Part shown: positions 1 through 8,409 of the stretch, in pieces | Layout: every line of letters starts with the position of its first letter | Position numbering within the stretch: the first letter of the stretch is position 1 | NCBI RefSeq assembly: GCF_902801725.1 | Contig: NZ_CADCJB010000004.1 | Span: 42,103-106,102 of the forward strand | Length of the DNA stretch: 64,000 nucleotides | Source of the DNA: an uncultured Methanobrevibacter sp. | GTDB lineage: Archaea; Methanobacteriota; Methanobacteria; Methanobacteriales; Methanobacteriaceae | Reading direction: 5' to 3' | Translations under genes and position numbers: made by a program | Notes under the pieces: model-generated | What the model was told of the DNA's origin: nothing | What the model saw: the letters and a program-made list of their open reading frames with translations, nothing else | Database searches by the model: none

Positions 1-329
1 AATGGCAAGCAGGTATTGCAATAGTTACCGGTTTGGTTGCAAAAGAAGTTGTTGTATCCACACTAGGAACGCTATCGGGTGTTGAAGACGTCGAAGCGGA
101 TACGGATGCGATGGATGCAATGGTTGCAAGTTTATTTACCCCACTGTCTGCAATTTCATTCATGGCATTTACATTATTGTACATTCCATGTTTTGCTGCA
201 ATCGGAGCAATAAAACAAGAAACAAACGGATTCAAATGGCCTTTAATAATGTCAGGTATTACACTAGTAACAGCATATATCGTATCATTTATAATCTACA
301 ATGTCGGCCTGCTTGCAGGATTCGGATAG
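1..329 (+). CDS. feoB: Ferrous iron transport protein B, C-terminal end (partial)
   Basis: The reading frame is open from base 3 of the window and ends at 329, so only about the last 108 residues are present. They contain the typical second Gate-domain motif VAKEVVVSTLGTL, followed by membrane segments (SAISFMAFTLLYIPCFAAI and a C-terminal helix ending GLLAGFG). FeoB is a membrane protein with an N-terminal G domain that imports Fe(II) under anoxic conditions; that domain lies outside the window. feoA follows after about 100 bases and three further metal-related genes follow in the same direction, so this is probably one iron locus. The identification rests on the conserved Gate motif and on the feoA neighbour. 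Confidence 0.9.
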   Translation, partial: WQAGIAIVTGLVAKEVVVSTLGTLSGVEDVEADTDAMDAMVASLFTPLSAISFMAFTLLYIPCFAAIGAIKQETNGFKWPLIMSGITLVTAYIVSFIIYNVGLLAGFG

Positions 330-436
330 GTGATTATTGATGCGCAACAGAAGTGGAATCAGAGGTGTTGAAATTCCAAGGGATGATGACTGAAATTTAC
401 AGCCATCATTCCAAAACTTTAAGGGAGAATAGAAAA

Positions 437-667
437 ATGACAAAAACTTTAAAGGATACAAAACCTGGTGAAACAGTAACACTGGTCAAATACCATGATA
501 CTGGTGATGTGGGTTTGAGAAGACACTTATTAGGCATGGGTTTTATTAAAGGAGCAAAAATTACCATTAAAAAAGTTGCTACTTTAGGAGATCCTATTGA
601 AATGAGTGTAAAAGGATATGACATTTGTCTTCGAAAAGAAGAGGCGAAAAATATTGAAGTGGAATAA
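437..667 (+). CDS. feoA: FeoA-domain ferrous iron transport protein A
   Basis: A 76-residue SH3-like FeoA protein. The core carries the family pattern LKDTKPGETVTLVK, then GLRRHLLGMGFIKGAKI and a C-terminal strand region DICLRKEEAKNIEV. FeoA is a small cytosolic partner that binds FeoB and supports Fe(II) uptake. The frame is open from 353, but the ATG at 437 is chosen because an SD AAGGGAG lies nine bases upstream and the sequence before it does not look like FeoA. The gene sits between feoB and the zinc-ribbon gene. Confidence 0.93.
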   Translation: MTKTLKDTKPGETVTLVKYHDTGDVGLRRHLLGMGFIKGAKITIKKVATLGDPIEMSVKGYDICLRKEEAKNIEVE

Positions 668-707
668 TCTTCAGTATTTTCCATATTTTTTTATTGGAGG
701 TGTTATC

Positions 708-917
708 CTGAAATGCCGTATGTGTGGTTTTGAATTTGATGAAAACAAATTAGAAAATCGTGGCTGCACTAGCTGCGGAAAACATGACTGTTGTAATCAG
801 ATTCATTGTCCCAACTGTGGATTTGGTAACCATCCAGAATTTGAAGAGGAATTTGAAATTATTAACAAACTAAAAAATAGAATAAAAACAAGTAAAAAGA
901 TTAAAATTAATTTTTAG
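708..917 (+). CDS. Small zinc-ribbon protein of the feo cluster, apparent CTG start
   Basis: A protein of about 69 residues with several Cys pairs: CRMCG at the start, CTSCG, then CC and HCPNCG, so it probably binds one or two zinc or iron atoms. It ends in a lysine-rich helix. There is no ATG, GTG or TTG in a usable place. A perfect GGAGG lies at 696-700, seven bases before CTG at 708, which would give a product starting MKCRMCGFEF. The in-frame ATG at 720 would remove the first metal-ligand Cys and is 19 bases from the SD. The gene starts 40 bases after feoA and precedes the DUF6110 gene. The function is unknown; a role in iron handling or feo control is inferred from position only. Confidence 0.7.
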   Translation: MKCRMCGFEFDENKLENRGCTSCGKHDCCNQIHCPNCGFGNHPEFEEEFEIINKLKNRIKTSKKIKINF

Positions 918-934
918 AAAGGGAGTTGTAAAAA

Positions 935-1201
935 ATGAGACGCAATGAAATTTTTGATAAATGTTACGAACATAAACATGCATTAATTTTTGCTGCAGGA
1001 ATCGCTACTGCAGTTATTGGTAAAAAAGTATTAGAATCCGATGCAGTAAAAGATGCTGCAACCAAAGGAATGGCAACAATAATGTCTGCTAGAAAAGATG
1101 CTGAAGAATGTTTTCAAGACATGAGAGAAAACGCAGAAGAAATTGTAATTGATGCTCACGAAGAAGAAAAAAAAGAGATTTACATAAAAGATGAAGAGTA
1201 A
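935..1201 (+). CDS. DUF6110-type small membrane protein
   Basis: An 88-residue protein with one hydrophobic segment at about residues 15-33 (ALIFAAGIATAVIGKKVL), followed by an amphipathic, charged helix (AARKDAEE-like repeats) and an acidic tail. This layout matches my memory of DUF6110 proteins in gut Firmicutes and methanogens, which often stand before a P-type ATPase. The SD GAAAGGGAG at about 915-923 sets the ATG. It starts 17 bases after the zinc-ribbon gene and ends 27 bases before the ATPase gene, so co-transcription is likely. Small membrane peptides of this kind are partners of the FezB ATPase in ferrosome loci; whether this one is a FezA counterpart is inference. Confidence 0.75.
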   Translation: MRRNEIFDKCYEHKHALIFAAGIATAVIGKKVLESDAVKDAATKGMATIMSARKDAEECFQDMRENAEEIVIDAHEEEKKEIYIKDEE

Positions 1202-1228
1202 TCTTATTTTTTTTCAAGGTATAGAAAA

Positions 1229-3376
1229 ATGAAATATCAAGTAATGTATGACAACAAATCTCGCTTAAGGGTTCGTTCAGGCCAATGGGCTTTCACAAAA
1301 GAGGAAGGCTATGGCCTTGCTTCATTACTTTCAAATCAAAGCTTTATCCATGAAGTATATACTTCCCACAGAAATGGAAGCATTTTAATATATTATGATG
1401 GAAATGCTGAAAACAGACAAAAAATTTTCAATATTCTGGATGGCATTACATTAGATGACCTATTCGAAGCGGAGCCGACACAGGCACAAACTTCAAGAGA
1501 AATTACAGACGATTTCTATCTTAAATTGACCAAAATGATTTTTAATAGAGTCGTTTATAGAATATTTTTACCAATACCAATCAGAAATGCATTAACAATT
1601 TATAATGCTGCAGAATATATTTGGCATGGTTTAGATAGCTTAACTAGTTTTAGAATTGATGTTGCACTTCTTGACAGTGCGGCAGTAACCGGCGCATTGC
1701 TTCAAAAGCAATATAACCCTGCAAGTTCAATGATGTTCTTATTGTCTATCTCCGATGCGCTTGAAGACTACACATTACAGAAAGCCAAAAGTACACTAAA
1801 AGACAGCTTGGCTTTGAACATTGACACTGTATGGGTAGTAGGAGAAGACGGTGAGGAAAAACAATGCCCTGCTGTTGATATTGAAAAGGGAGATAGAATC
1901 AAAGTCCATATGGGCGATGTCATACCTGTCGACGGGAAAGTAATTGAAGGTGAAGGAATGGTTAATGAAGCTTCAATGACCGGAGAACCATTGGCCGTTC
2001 ATAAAAGACCTGGAAAAACAGTCCATGCAGGAACTGTTATAGAGGAAGGCAATCTGATAGTTGAAGTCTATTCGATGAATAAAGAGACAAGACTAAACAA
2101 GATTATTGATTTGATTGAGAATTCAGAAGATTTGAAAGCCGATACCCAGAGTAAGGCTGAAAAACTAGCCGATTCTATTGTTCCATATAGTTTCCTTGCA
2201 ACCGCATTAACATATCTAATTACTGGAAATTCAACAAAAGCATTATCAGTACTGATGGTTGATTTTTCATGTGCCATCAAACTTACAACACCATTATCCA
2301 TTATATCCGCAATGAGAGAAGCATCAGACAATAGAATGATGATAAAAGGCGGAAAATTCTTAGAAAACTATGCTAATGCAGACACAATCATATTTGATAA
2401 AACCGGAACACTTACAAAGGCAACTCCAAAAGTTGTTGAAGTGGTTCCAATGTCAAGACGATATAAACGTGACGACATTCTGAGAATGGCTGCCTGTATT
2501 GAAGAGCACTTCGCACATAGTATCGCAACAGCTATCGTAAAGCAAGCCGAACAGGAAGGTCTAAAACATGAAGAAGACCACAGTGAAGTTAAATACATTG
2601 TAGCACATGGAATAGTAACGGAATACAATGGAAAACGCGCAGTTATTGGATCCAAACACTTTTTATTTGATGATGAAAAAGTGAAAGTGACCAAAAGCCA
2701 GGAGAAAAAAGCAGTCAAAAAAGCTTCGGAACATTCTGTAGTTTATTTGGCAATTGATGGAAAGCTTGAAGGTTTAATCTGCATTGATGACCCTGTGCGC
2801 GAAGAAGCAAAATATGTCATTGAAGAACTTAAAGATTTGGGCATCGAAAATGTCATAATGCTTACTGGAGACAGTGAAAGTGGTGCAAAATCCAGTGCCA
2901 AATCACTAGGCATCACAGACTATAAATCACAGGTACTTCCAGAAGACAAGTCACGAATCGTTGAAGAATTAAAACAGGAGGGAAAAACAGTAATTATGGT
3001 TGGAGACGGCATTAATGATTCACCTGCCCTTGCAGCTGCAGATGTATCCGTTTCAATGAAACATTCATCAGATATTGCTCGTGAAGTTGCAGACATATCA
3101 TTACTCTCCGATGATTTATATGACCTTGTGACACTCAGAAAATTAAGTGTTGGAATGTTAGATAAAATCAACAAGAATTATCGCAATATCATTGCAGTAA
3201 ATGGAAGCCTTCTTGTTTTAGGTGTTTTAGGTGTAATTCCTCCATCAACATCATCAATGATACACAATCTCTCCACAATGCTGTTTGGAGTAATGAGCAC
3301 CAAATCTGTTTTAAAAGATGATGATTTTTCAAAAGGTATAGAAGTAGAAGCTACTGAAATAGCGGATATTTCTTAA
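1229..3376 (+). CDS. P1B-type metal ATPase with SCA motif, FezB-like candidate
   Basis: A 715-residue P-type ATPase. Visible motifs are TGEP near residue 251 (actuator domain), the transmembrane-4 metal motif SCAIKLTTP with Cys348, the phosphorylated Asp390 in DKTGTLT, and GDGINDSPAL from about residue 592. The usual HP dipeptide of the nucleotide domain reads HS (EEHFAHSIATAIV). The first 70 residues resemble an HMA fold but have no CxxC; instead there is an Arg-rich RLRVR at residues 12-16. The SCA motif fits neither the Cu (CPC) nor the Zn/Cd class. P1B-6 ATPases of ferrosome (fez) clusters are known to lack a normal HMA site and to move iron into storage vesicles. Iron as substrate is inferred from the adjoining feoAB. 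Confidence 0.88.
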   Translation: MKYQVMYDNKSRLRVRSGQWAFTKEEGYGLASLLSNQSFIHEVYTSHRNGSILIYYDGNAENRQKIFNILDGITLDDLFEAEPTQAQTSREITDDFYLKLTKMIFNRVVYRIFLPIPIRNALTIYNAAEYIWHGLDSLTSFRIDVALLDSAAVTGALLQKQYNPASSMMFLLSISDALEDYTLQKAKSTLKDSLALNIDTVWVVGEDGEEKQCPAVDIEKGDRIKVHMGDVIPVDGKVIEGEGMVNEASMTGEPLAVHKRPGKTVHAGTVIEEGNLIVEVYSMNKETRLNKIIDLIENSEDLKADTQSKAEKLADSIVPYSFLATALTYLITGNSTKALSVLMVDFSCAIKLTTPLSIISAMREASDNRMMIKGGKFLENYANADTIIFDKTGTLTKATPKVVEVVPMSRRYKRDDILRMAACIEEHFAHSIATAIVKQAEQEGLKHEEDHSEVKYIVAHGIVTEYNGKRAVIGSKHFLFDDEKVKVTKSQEKKAVKKASEHSVVYLAIDGKLEGLICIDDPVREEAKYVIEELKDLGIENVIMLTGDSESGAKSSAKSLGITDYKSQVLPEDKSRIVEELKQEGKTVIMVGDGINDSPALAAADVSVSMKHSSDIAREVADISLLSDDLYDLVTLRKLSVGMLDKINKNYRNIIAVNGSLLVLGVLGVIPPSTSSMIHNLSTMLFGVMSTKSVLKDDDFSKGIEVEATEIADIS

Positions 3377-3396
3377 TCCTTTCTTTTTTTTGAACA

Positions 3397-3448
3397 CGAG
3401 CTTCATCCACTAGAAAATGAGACTATCATTTTTAGTAAAAACAGCTCG
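3397..3448. promoter_or_regulatory. Two-level interrupted inverted repeat upstream of ABC exporter
   Basis: CGAGCT (3397-3402) pairs with AGCTCG (3443-3448). Inside this, ACTAGAAAATGA (3409-3420) pairs with TCATTTTTAGT (3426-3436) with one mismatch or bulge. The spacer between outer and inner arms is six bases on each side and the apical loop is five. It lies between the ATPase stop and the exporter start, 35 bases before the ATG at 3484. It could be an RNA leader structure, a double operator, or a terminator of the upstream gene; no T-run follows it, which argues against a simple terminator. Confidence 0.45.
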
Positions 3449-3483
3449 AAAAACATGATTAATTATTTAGGAAGGTACCGTTA

Positions 3484-4188
3484 ATGAGTACAATTATTGA
3501 ATTTAAAAATGTGGACAAGATCTATAACTCTGGAAACCATATTTTAAAAGCTATGGACAATGTTAATTTTAAAATCAATAAAGGAGAATTCGTTATAATT
3601 TTAGGCCCATCAGGTGCAGGAAAATCAACATTATTAAACCTGTTGGGAGGTCTTGATACACTCACATCAGGAGAAATTATCGTAAACGGCAATCATGTGG
3701 AAAAATTTTCAGACAATCAGCTTACAGGATATCGGGCCAAAAATGTAGGATTTATATTCCAGTTTTATAATTTGATTCCAAATTTAACAGCATTGGAAAA
3801 TATTGAACTGATGAAAGACATTGCTGATGTGAATATCAATGGATTGGATGTTCTTGACTCTGTTGGACTAAAAGACCATGCAAATCAATTTCCAGCACAA
3901 TTATCTGGAGGAGAACAGCAAAGAGTATCCATTGCAAGAGCTGTAGCAAAACAGCCAACAATGCTTTTATGTGATGAACCAACAGGAGCGCTTGATTCAA
4001 AAACTGGCGTTTTAATTCTTAAATTACTTCAAGACATGAGTAACAACAAAGAAACTACCGTCATTATTGTAACACACAATGCAATTTTAGCAGAAGCTGC
4101 AGATAAAGTAATTAGAATTAAAAATGGGCAAATAGAAAGCATTTCAGTGAACGACAATCCAAAGAAAGTCACTGAATTAGAATGGTGA
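3484..4188 (+). CDS. ABC transporter ATP-binding protein, LolD/MacB type
   Basis: A 234-residue ABC ATPase with all key motifs: Walker [11 protein letters not shown]-loop [17 protein letters not shown], signature [14 protein letters not shown], Walker [14 protein letters not shown] and switch His in VTHN. The sequence after the Q-loop and DEPTGALD are typical of the MacB/LolD/FtsE group, which works with FtsX-fold permeases rather than solute importers. The SD GGAAGGT at 3470-3476 supports the ATG. The permease gene begins four bases after the stop, so the two form a pair. Substrate is unknown; antimicrobial peptide or lipid export, or mechanotransmission, are the usual roles of the family. 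Confidence 0.92.
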   Translation: MSTIIEFKNVDKIYNSGNHILKAMDNVNFKINKGEFVIILGPSGAGKSTLLNLLGGLDTLTSGEIIVNGNHVEKFSDNQLTGYRAKNVGFIFQFYNLIPNLTALENIELMKDIADVNINGLDVLDSVGLKDHANQFPAQLSGGEQQRVSIARAVAKQPTMLLCDEPTGALDSKTGVLILKLLQDMSNNKETTVIIVTHNAILAEAADKVIRIKNGQIESISVNDNPKKVTELEW

Positions 4189-4192
4189 TTTG

Positions 4193-6463
4193 ATGCTTTT
4201 TAAAAAGATGATAAGAGACATTCGAAAGCATAAGACCCAATTTCTGTCCATTTTTCTAATGGCATTTTTAGGAGTATTTGTCTTTGCTGGTGTTGGCGGA
4301 GAATCAGAAGGCCTTGAGGCAAACAGCAATGATTATTACAGCAGCACCAACCTTGCCGACGGTTGGATTTACTCTGCAAACTTGGACAGAGGATTCCTGG
4401 ATGAAGTATATACATTAGGTCCAACAACCGAAATGGAAAGGCAATTGGTTGTTGATTCTGTTGCGAATTTTTCAAATGATCCCGAAATTACCCTGCATTT
4501 TGTTGAAAACAATACAATATCCAAATTTTATTTAATCAAAGGCGAACCATTGAACATCAGCGACAGTGATGGAGTATGGCTTGACAAAAGTTTTGCTGAT
4601 GCAAAAAACATTAAAGTTGGAGACAATATCACTTTTGAGTTTAACGGCTTTAAAATTGAAAAGGAAATTAAAGGCATAGGATATTCTCCGGAATATGTTT
4701 ATCACGCTTCAAAATCTTCAGTAATTCCTGATTTTTCCAAATTAGGATTCGCATATATGAGCTATAAAGCATTTCCGTCAGAAATTGTACCATACAATGT
4801 TTTAAACGTTAAATTTGACGGAACAGCAGAAACTTTCAGCAGTCTGTTGTCTGAAAAGATGGACGGAAAGTACAACTCATTCGTTGAACGGTCCGAACAC
4901 ACAAGTGTAAGTCAATTTTCAGAGGAAATGGACCAGCATCAAATGATGGCAGGAATTTTTCCAGTCGTATTTATCCTAATTGCAATGTTAATTCTTTTAA
5001 CAACAATGACAAGGATAATAACACATCAGCGAACACAGATCGGTATTTTAAAAGCATGTGGATTCAGAGACATATCCATAATGTTTCATTATGTATCCTA
5101 TGGTTTCTGGTTGGTTCTAGCCGGTTCCATTTTAGGATTAATCATAGGCCCCCTGACATTACCAAAGTTATTTTATCCATCAATGAGTGCCACATACATC
5201 TTGCCTTCATGGAAACCCGCTTGGAGCATGGATTTTTTCTATGTTGCACTGGCAATGATTATGATGTCAATACTGGTTTCATATTATGCAGTCAAAAGCA
5301 TATTTAATGAGAAACCTGCAGATACCATAAAGCCAAAAGCCCCTAAAGTATCTTCATCCGGCATGATTGAAAAATTAGGACTTTGGAATCGTTTATCATT
5401 CAATACACGTTGGAATTATAGGGATACAAAAAGAAACAAATTCCGAGCATTGATGACAATAATTGGAGTCATTGGCTGCACTGCACTTTTAGTGTCAGCA
5501 TTTGGAATGTATGATGGAATGAACGATTTGAAAGAATGGGAATTTAATCAAATTAATCATTATGATTCAAAACTGGTCATTGATGAAGAAGCAAGCATTT
5601 CAGAAATCGACAATGTTGCAAAAGAAGTTAACGGCGACAAAATAATGGAAAACTCTATAGAAATCGAATCGGATTCGGCGAAGAAATCAGGATCATTGCT
5701 GGTTTTAAACCACACTGATTTGGTAACTCCAACAGATTATGACTGGAATAAAATCAAAATAGAAGATGATGAAATCTCCATTTCACAAAAAATGGCAGAT
5801 ATGCTTGATGTTGGCGTAGGAGATACTGTAAAGTGGCACATTATGGGTTCGGACAAATGGGTTAAAACTAAAATTAATAAAATTCATGCCGATCCGACAT
5901 CACAAGGACTTATAATGTCTTCAGACAAATTAGAAGAACTAGATTTGAATTACACTCCAACAGGCATAGTAACAACAGAACATATTGATAGGAATTACTC
6001 AACAATTAAAACAACCAATTCCATGAACGATATGACCTCAAGTTGGGATGAACTGACAGAAGCAATGTGGCTATTGATATACATTTTAATATTCTTTGCA
6101 TCACTTCTGGCGGTTGTAGTATTGTATAATTTAGGATTATTATCCTTTACGGAAATCGAACGTGAAATAGCAACACTGAAAGTTTTGGGTTTTAAAACTG
6201 GAGCTTTGAGAAAATTGCTTTTAACACAGAACTTATGGTTTACAACTATTGGATTCCTATTGGGGATTCCGGTTGGTTATTATATATTAAAAGTCATGTG
6301 GGAATCATCAGGAGATTCGTTTTACATTCTACCTTCAATATCCCTTACAAATATAATACTAACCGCTGCAATAACATTTTCATTATCCATATTTGTAAAT
6401 TTAATGTTTTCACGTAAAATTAAAAAACTAGATATGGTCGAATCGCTTAAAAGCAGCGAATAG
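4193..6463 (+). CDS. FtsX-fold ABC transporter permease
   Basis: A permease of 756 residues with two FtsX domains in tandem. The N-terminal helix (about residues 17-34) is followed by a large extracellular domain, three helices around residues 255-370, then a second set beginning near residue 415 with its own extracellular domain and three C-terminal helices. Cytosolic loops with RTQIGILKACGF and EREIATLKVLGF are the coupling-type motifs of the family. The frame also offers TTG at 4190; ATG at 4193 is preferred, with the SD GGTGAT overlapping the end of the ATPase gene. Partner of the preceding ATPase. Confidence 0.9.
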   Translation: MLFKKMIRDIRKHKTQFLSIFLMAFLGVFVFAGVGGESEGLEANSNDYYSSTNLADGWIYSANLDRGFLDEVYTLGPTTEMERQLVVDSVANFSNDPEITLHFVENNTISKFYLIKGEPLNISDSDGVWLDKSFADAKNIKVGDNITFEFNGFKIEKEIKGIGYSPEYVYHASKSSVIPDFSKLGFAYMSYKAFPSEIVPYNVLNVKFDGTAETFSSLLSEKMDGKYNSFVERSEHTSVSQFSEEMDQHQMMAGIFPVVFILIAMLILLTTMTRIITHQRTQIGILKACGFRDISIMFHYVSYGFWLVLAGSILGLIIGPLTLPKLFYPSMSATYILPSWKPAWSMDFFYVALAMIMMSILVSYYAVKSIFNEKPADTIKPKAPKVSSSGMIEKLGLWNRLSFNTRWNYRDTKRNKFRALMTIIGVIGCTALLVSAFGMYDGMNDLKEWEFNQINHYDSKLVIDEEASISEIDNVAKEVNGDKIMENSIEIESDSAKKSGSLLVLNHTDLVTPTDYDWNKIKIEDDEISISQKMADMLDVGVGDTVKWHIMGSDKWVKTKINKIHADPTSQGLIMSSDKLEELDLNYTPTGIVTTEHIDRNYSTIKTTNSMNDMTSSWDELTEAMWLLIYILIFFASLLAVVVLYNLGLLSFTEIEREIATLKVLGFKTGALRKLLLTQNLWFTTIGFLLGIPVGYYILKVMWESSGDSFYILPSISLTNIILTAAITFSLSIFVNLMFSRKIKKLDMVESLKSSE

Positions 6464-6549
6464 CCAGCCCAACTTATTGATTGAACCATCACCATATTTA
6501 ATTTATACTCAAAAATGATTAAAATTAGTTAAGACTTTGCTTATTGAAA

Positions 6550-8004
6550 TTACCTTTTAAAGATTTCAAAAAATGCTCTGAACGTAAACAGGACAGGAAT
6601 GATTTCCAATCTTCCAATCCACATAGCAAATATGCCAACAACCTTCAATGGCCATTCAATTACCTGTGACATTTGCCCAATTTCCAAACCTACATTGCCC
6701 TGCATAGAAATAGTGAAAAACAATGAATTAAAAGGGTCATGACCATATGAACACATCAATATCCATGTAATCAAAATGCAGAGTAAATAAAGAGTTATAT
6801 AATTTCCGCTTTCTGCCACATTTTTATCTGAAACGTTTTTACCGGAAATTTTCAGGTTGATTACACTGCGGGGAGAAAATACCTCACGCAAATTTTTATA
6901 TACTCCTTTAAAAAATGTGATTACCCTCATCAGTTTAATTGCACCTACAGTAGATCCATTAGAACCTCCCACAAGCATCAATGCCATTATAATAATGATA
7001 ATATTCGCAGGCCAGGTTCCCATTACTGTCGAACTTTGAATACTTGCCCCCGTTGTTGTAATGGCAGAAACTACATGGAATAAAATTTCCATTGGAACAA
7101 TATTTGAGATGAAAAATACCAATAAACTGACACATGCTATTACAGAAATCAATACTTTAAATTGCAAATCTTCAATCAAGGATTTTCCACGTGTTTTGAT
7201 AATCTTATAATGAACAAGAAAGCTTGTTGCACCCAATATCATTAGAATGATTGTAATCATATAAATTAAATCACTTTGATAATATCCGATGTTGGCATTT
7301 TTAACGCTCATACCACCGGTTGAAATGGTACTGAACGTATTACAAATTGAATCAAAAACAGGCATTCCGGCAATAATATAAAGAATAATACCAAAAAGAG
7401 TATAAATTAAATAAATTTTTATTGTTTCTTTGATTGTGGCTTTTGTGGATGGTTTGATACGGTCTTCACGAGCTTCGGACTGATATAATCTTGATGATGT
7501 AGTTCCAGGCTTTGATAGAAAAGATATTATCAACATTATAATACCTAAACCACCAATCCATTGTTGAAATGCTCTGAAAAATAATATACTATGAGGCAAG
7601 ACTTCTACATCAGCATATATTGTAATTCCACTTCCAGTTAAAGCAGACATACTTTCAAAAATAGAATCTACAATACTTATACCTGTTACAAAATAAAATA
7701 CCGAACCACAGATTATTGATGCCCATAGCCATGACAGTGCAGATATAATCATTCCATGTTTTGGGCGTATCCTATCAATATCATATTTATTCAATACCTT
7801 TGAAAAAATCAAACCGACGAATATGGAGATTAATCCAGGGATGGCAAACCACATTGCATTGAATTCCAGATATATCAAATCAACAATAATCGGAACAAGA
7901 CACATTATTCCTATCCCAATCATCAATATGCCGGAGTTTCTAGCAATGATAAATAAATCCCGTTTATTAACAAACCTCATATCCACACACTCAAAAAAAT
8001 ACAT
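6550..8004 (-). CDS. trkH: TrkH-type potassium uptake channel subunit
   Basis: A 484-residue membrane protein with the four pore-loop repeats of the Trk/Ktr family: ALTGSGITIY, STISTGGMSVKN, SAITTTGASIQS and MQGNVGLEIGQMS, each preceded by a membrane helix. It should carry K+ across the membrane, normally gated by a cytosolic TrkA/KtrA ring protein. No trkA gene is adjacent, so the partner must be elsewhere. The ATG at 8004 has no SD but has a TTTAAATATT element 20-30 bases upstream, fitting a leaderless transcript; an internal ATG eight codons later is also possible. Convergent with the exporter genes. Confidence 0.92.
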   Translation of the reverse strand: MYFFECVDMRFVNKRDLFIIARNSGILMIGIGIMCLVPIIVDLIYLEFNAMWFAIPGLISIFVGLIFSKVLNKYDIDRIRPKHGMIISALSWLWASIICGSVFYFVTGISIVDSIFESMSALTGSGITIYADVEVLPHSILFFRAFQQWIGGLGIIMLIISFLSKPGTTSSRLYQSEAREDRIKPSTKATIKETIKIYLIYTLFGIILYIIAGMPVFDSICNTFSTISTGGMSVKNANIGYYQSDLIYMITIILMILGATSFLVHYKIIKTRGKSLIEDLQFKVLISVIACVSLLVFFISNIVPMEILFHVVSAITTTGASIQSSTVMGTWPANIIIIIMALMLVGGSNGSTVGAIKLMRVITFFKGVYKNLREVFSPRSVINLKISGKNVSDKNVAESGNYITLYLLCILITWILMCSYGHDPFNSLFFTISMQGNVGLEIGQMSQVIEWPLKVVGIFAMWIGRLEIIPVLFTFRAFFEIFKR

Positions 8005-8409
8005 ATAAATATTGATATGATTAAATATTTAAATCTTGATATTTACCTTGAAAATATTCAACATACACCCTAATCATTACCCCCAAAACCAATGCCCATT
8101 AAAAATTTTAAAAAAAAAAGTGTAAAAATGGAACAACTCCCTCATCAAAATCATCAATTTTATGACTAATTAAAAAGAACATCCCATATTTATATTTAAC
8201 TTAATTGCACAAACATTGACAATAACACCGCTTACCCCACAAACCAAATTTTCTGTTGGTTGAAGAGATATATGCCACAAGACAATAGGGAAATATCAGC
8301 CAAATTGTATCGGCAGAAAGCACCAAAATCATGGATTAAAGTCAACAATGATGCCATAGATTCAATAGCCAATATATGCCCTTTAAGAACTGCCGGCTTA
8401 AAAAATAAT
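8005..8409. other. Intergenic region with possible decayed reading frame
   Basis: About 405 bases without a recognised gene. The left part holds the trkH promoter (TATA-like TTTAAATATT at about 8020-8030). From 8200 to 8436 the + strand is open for 78 codons without a start codon near its beginning; it reads as well-mixed protein sequence (for example RYMPQDNREISAKLYRQKAP) and runs 27 bases into the 3' end of the next gene on the other strand. This may be the remnant of a lost gene or chance. No family was recognised. Confidence 0.3.

Noticed and set aside
1229..3376. Reading the P-ATPase as a copper exporter
   Set aside because: The transmembrane motif is SCA rather than CPC and the N-terminus has no CxxC.
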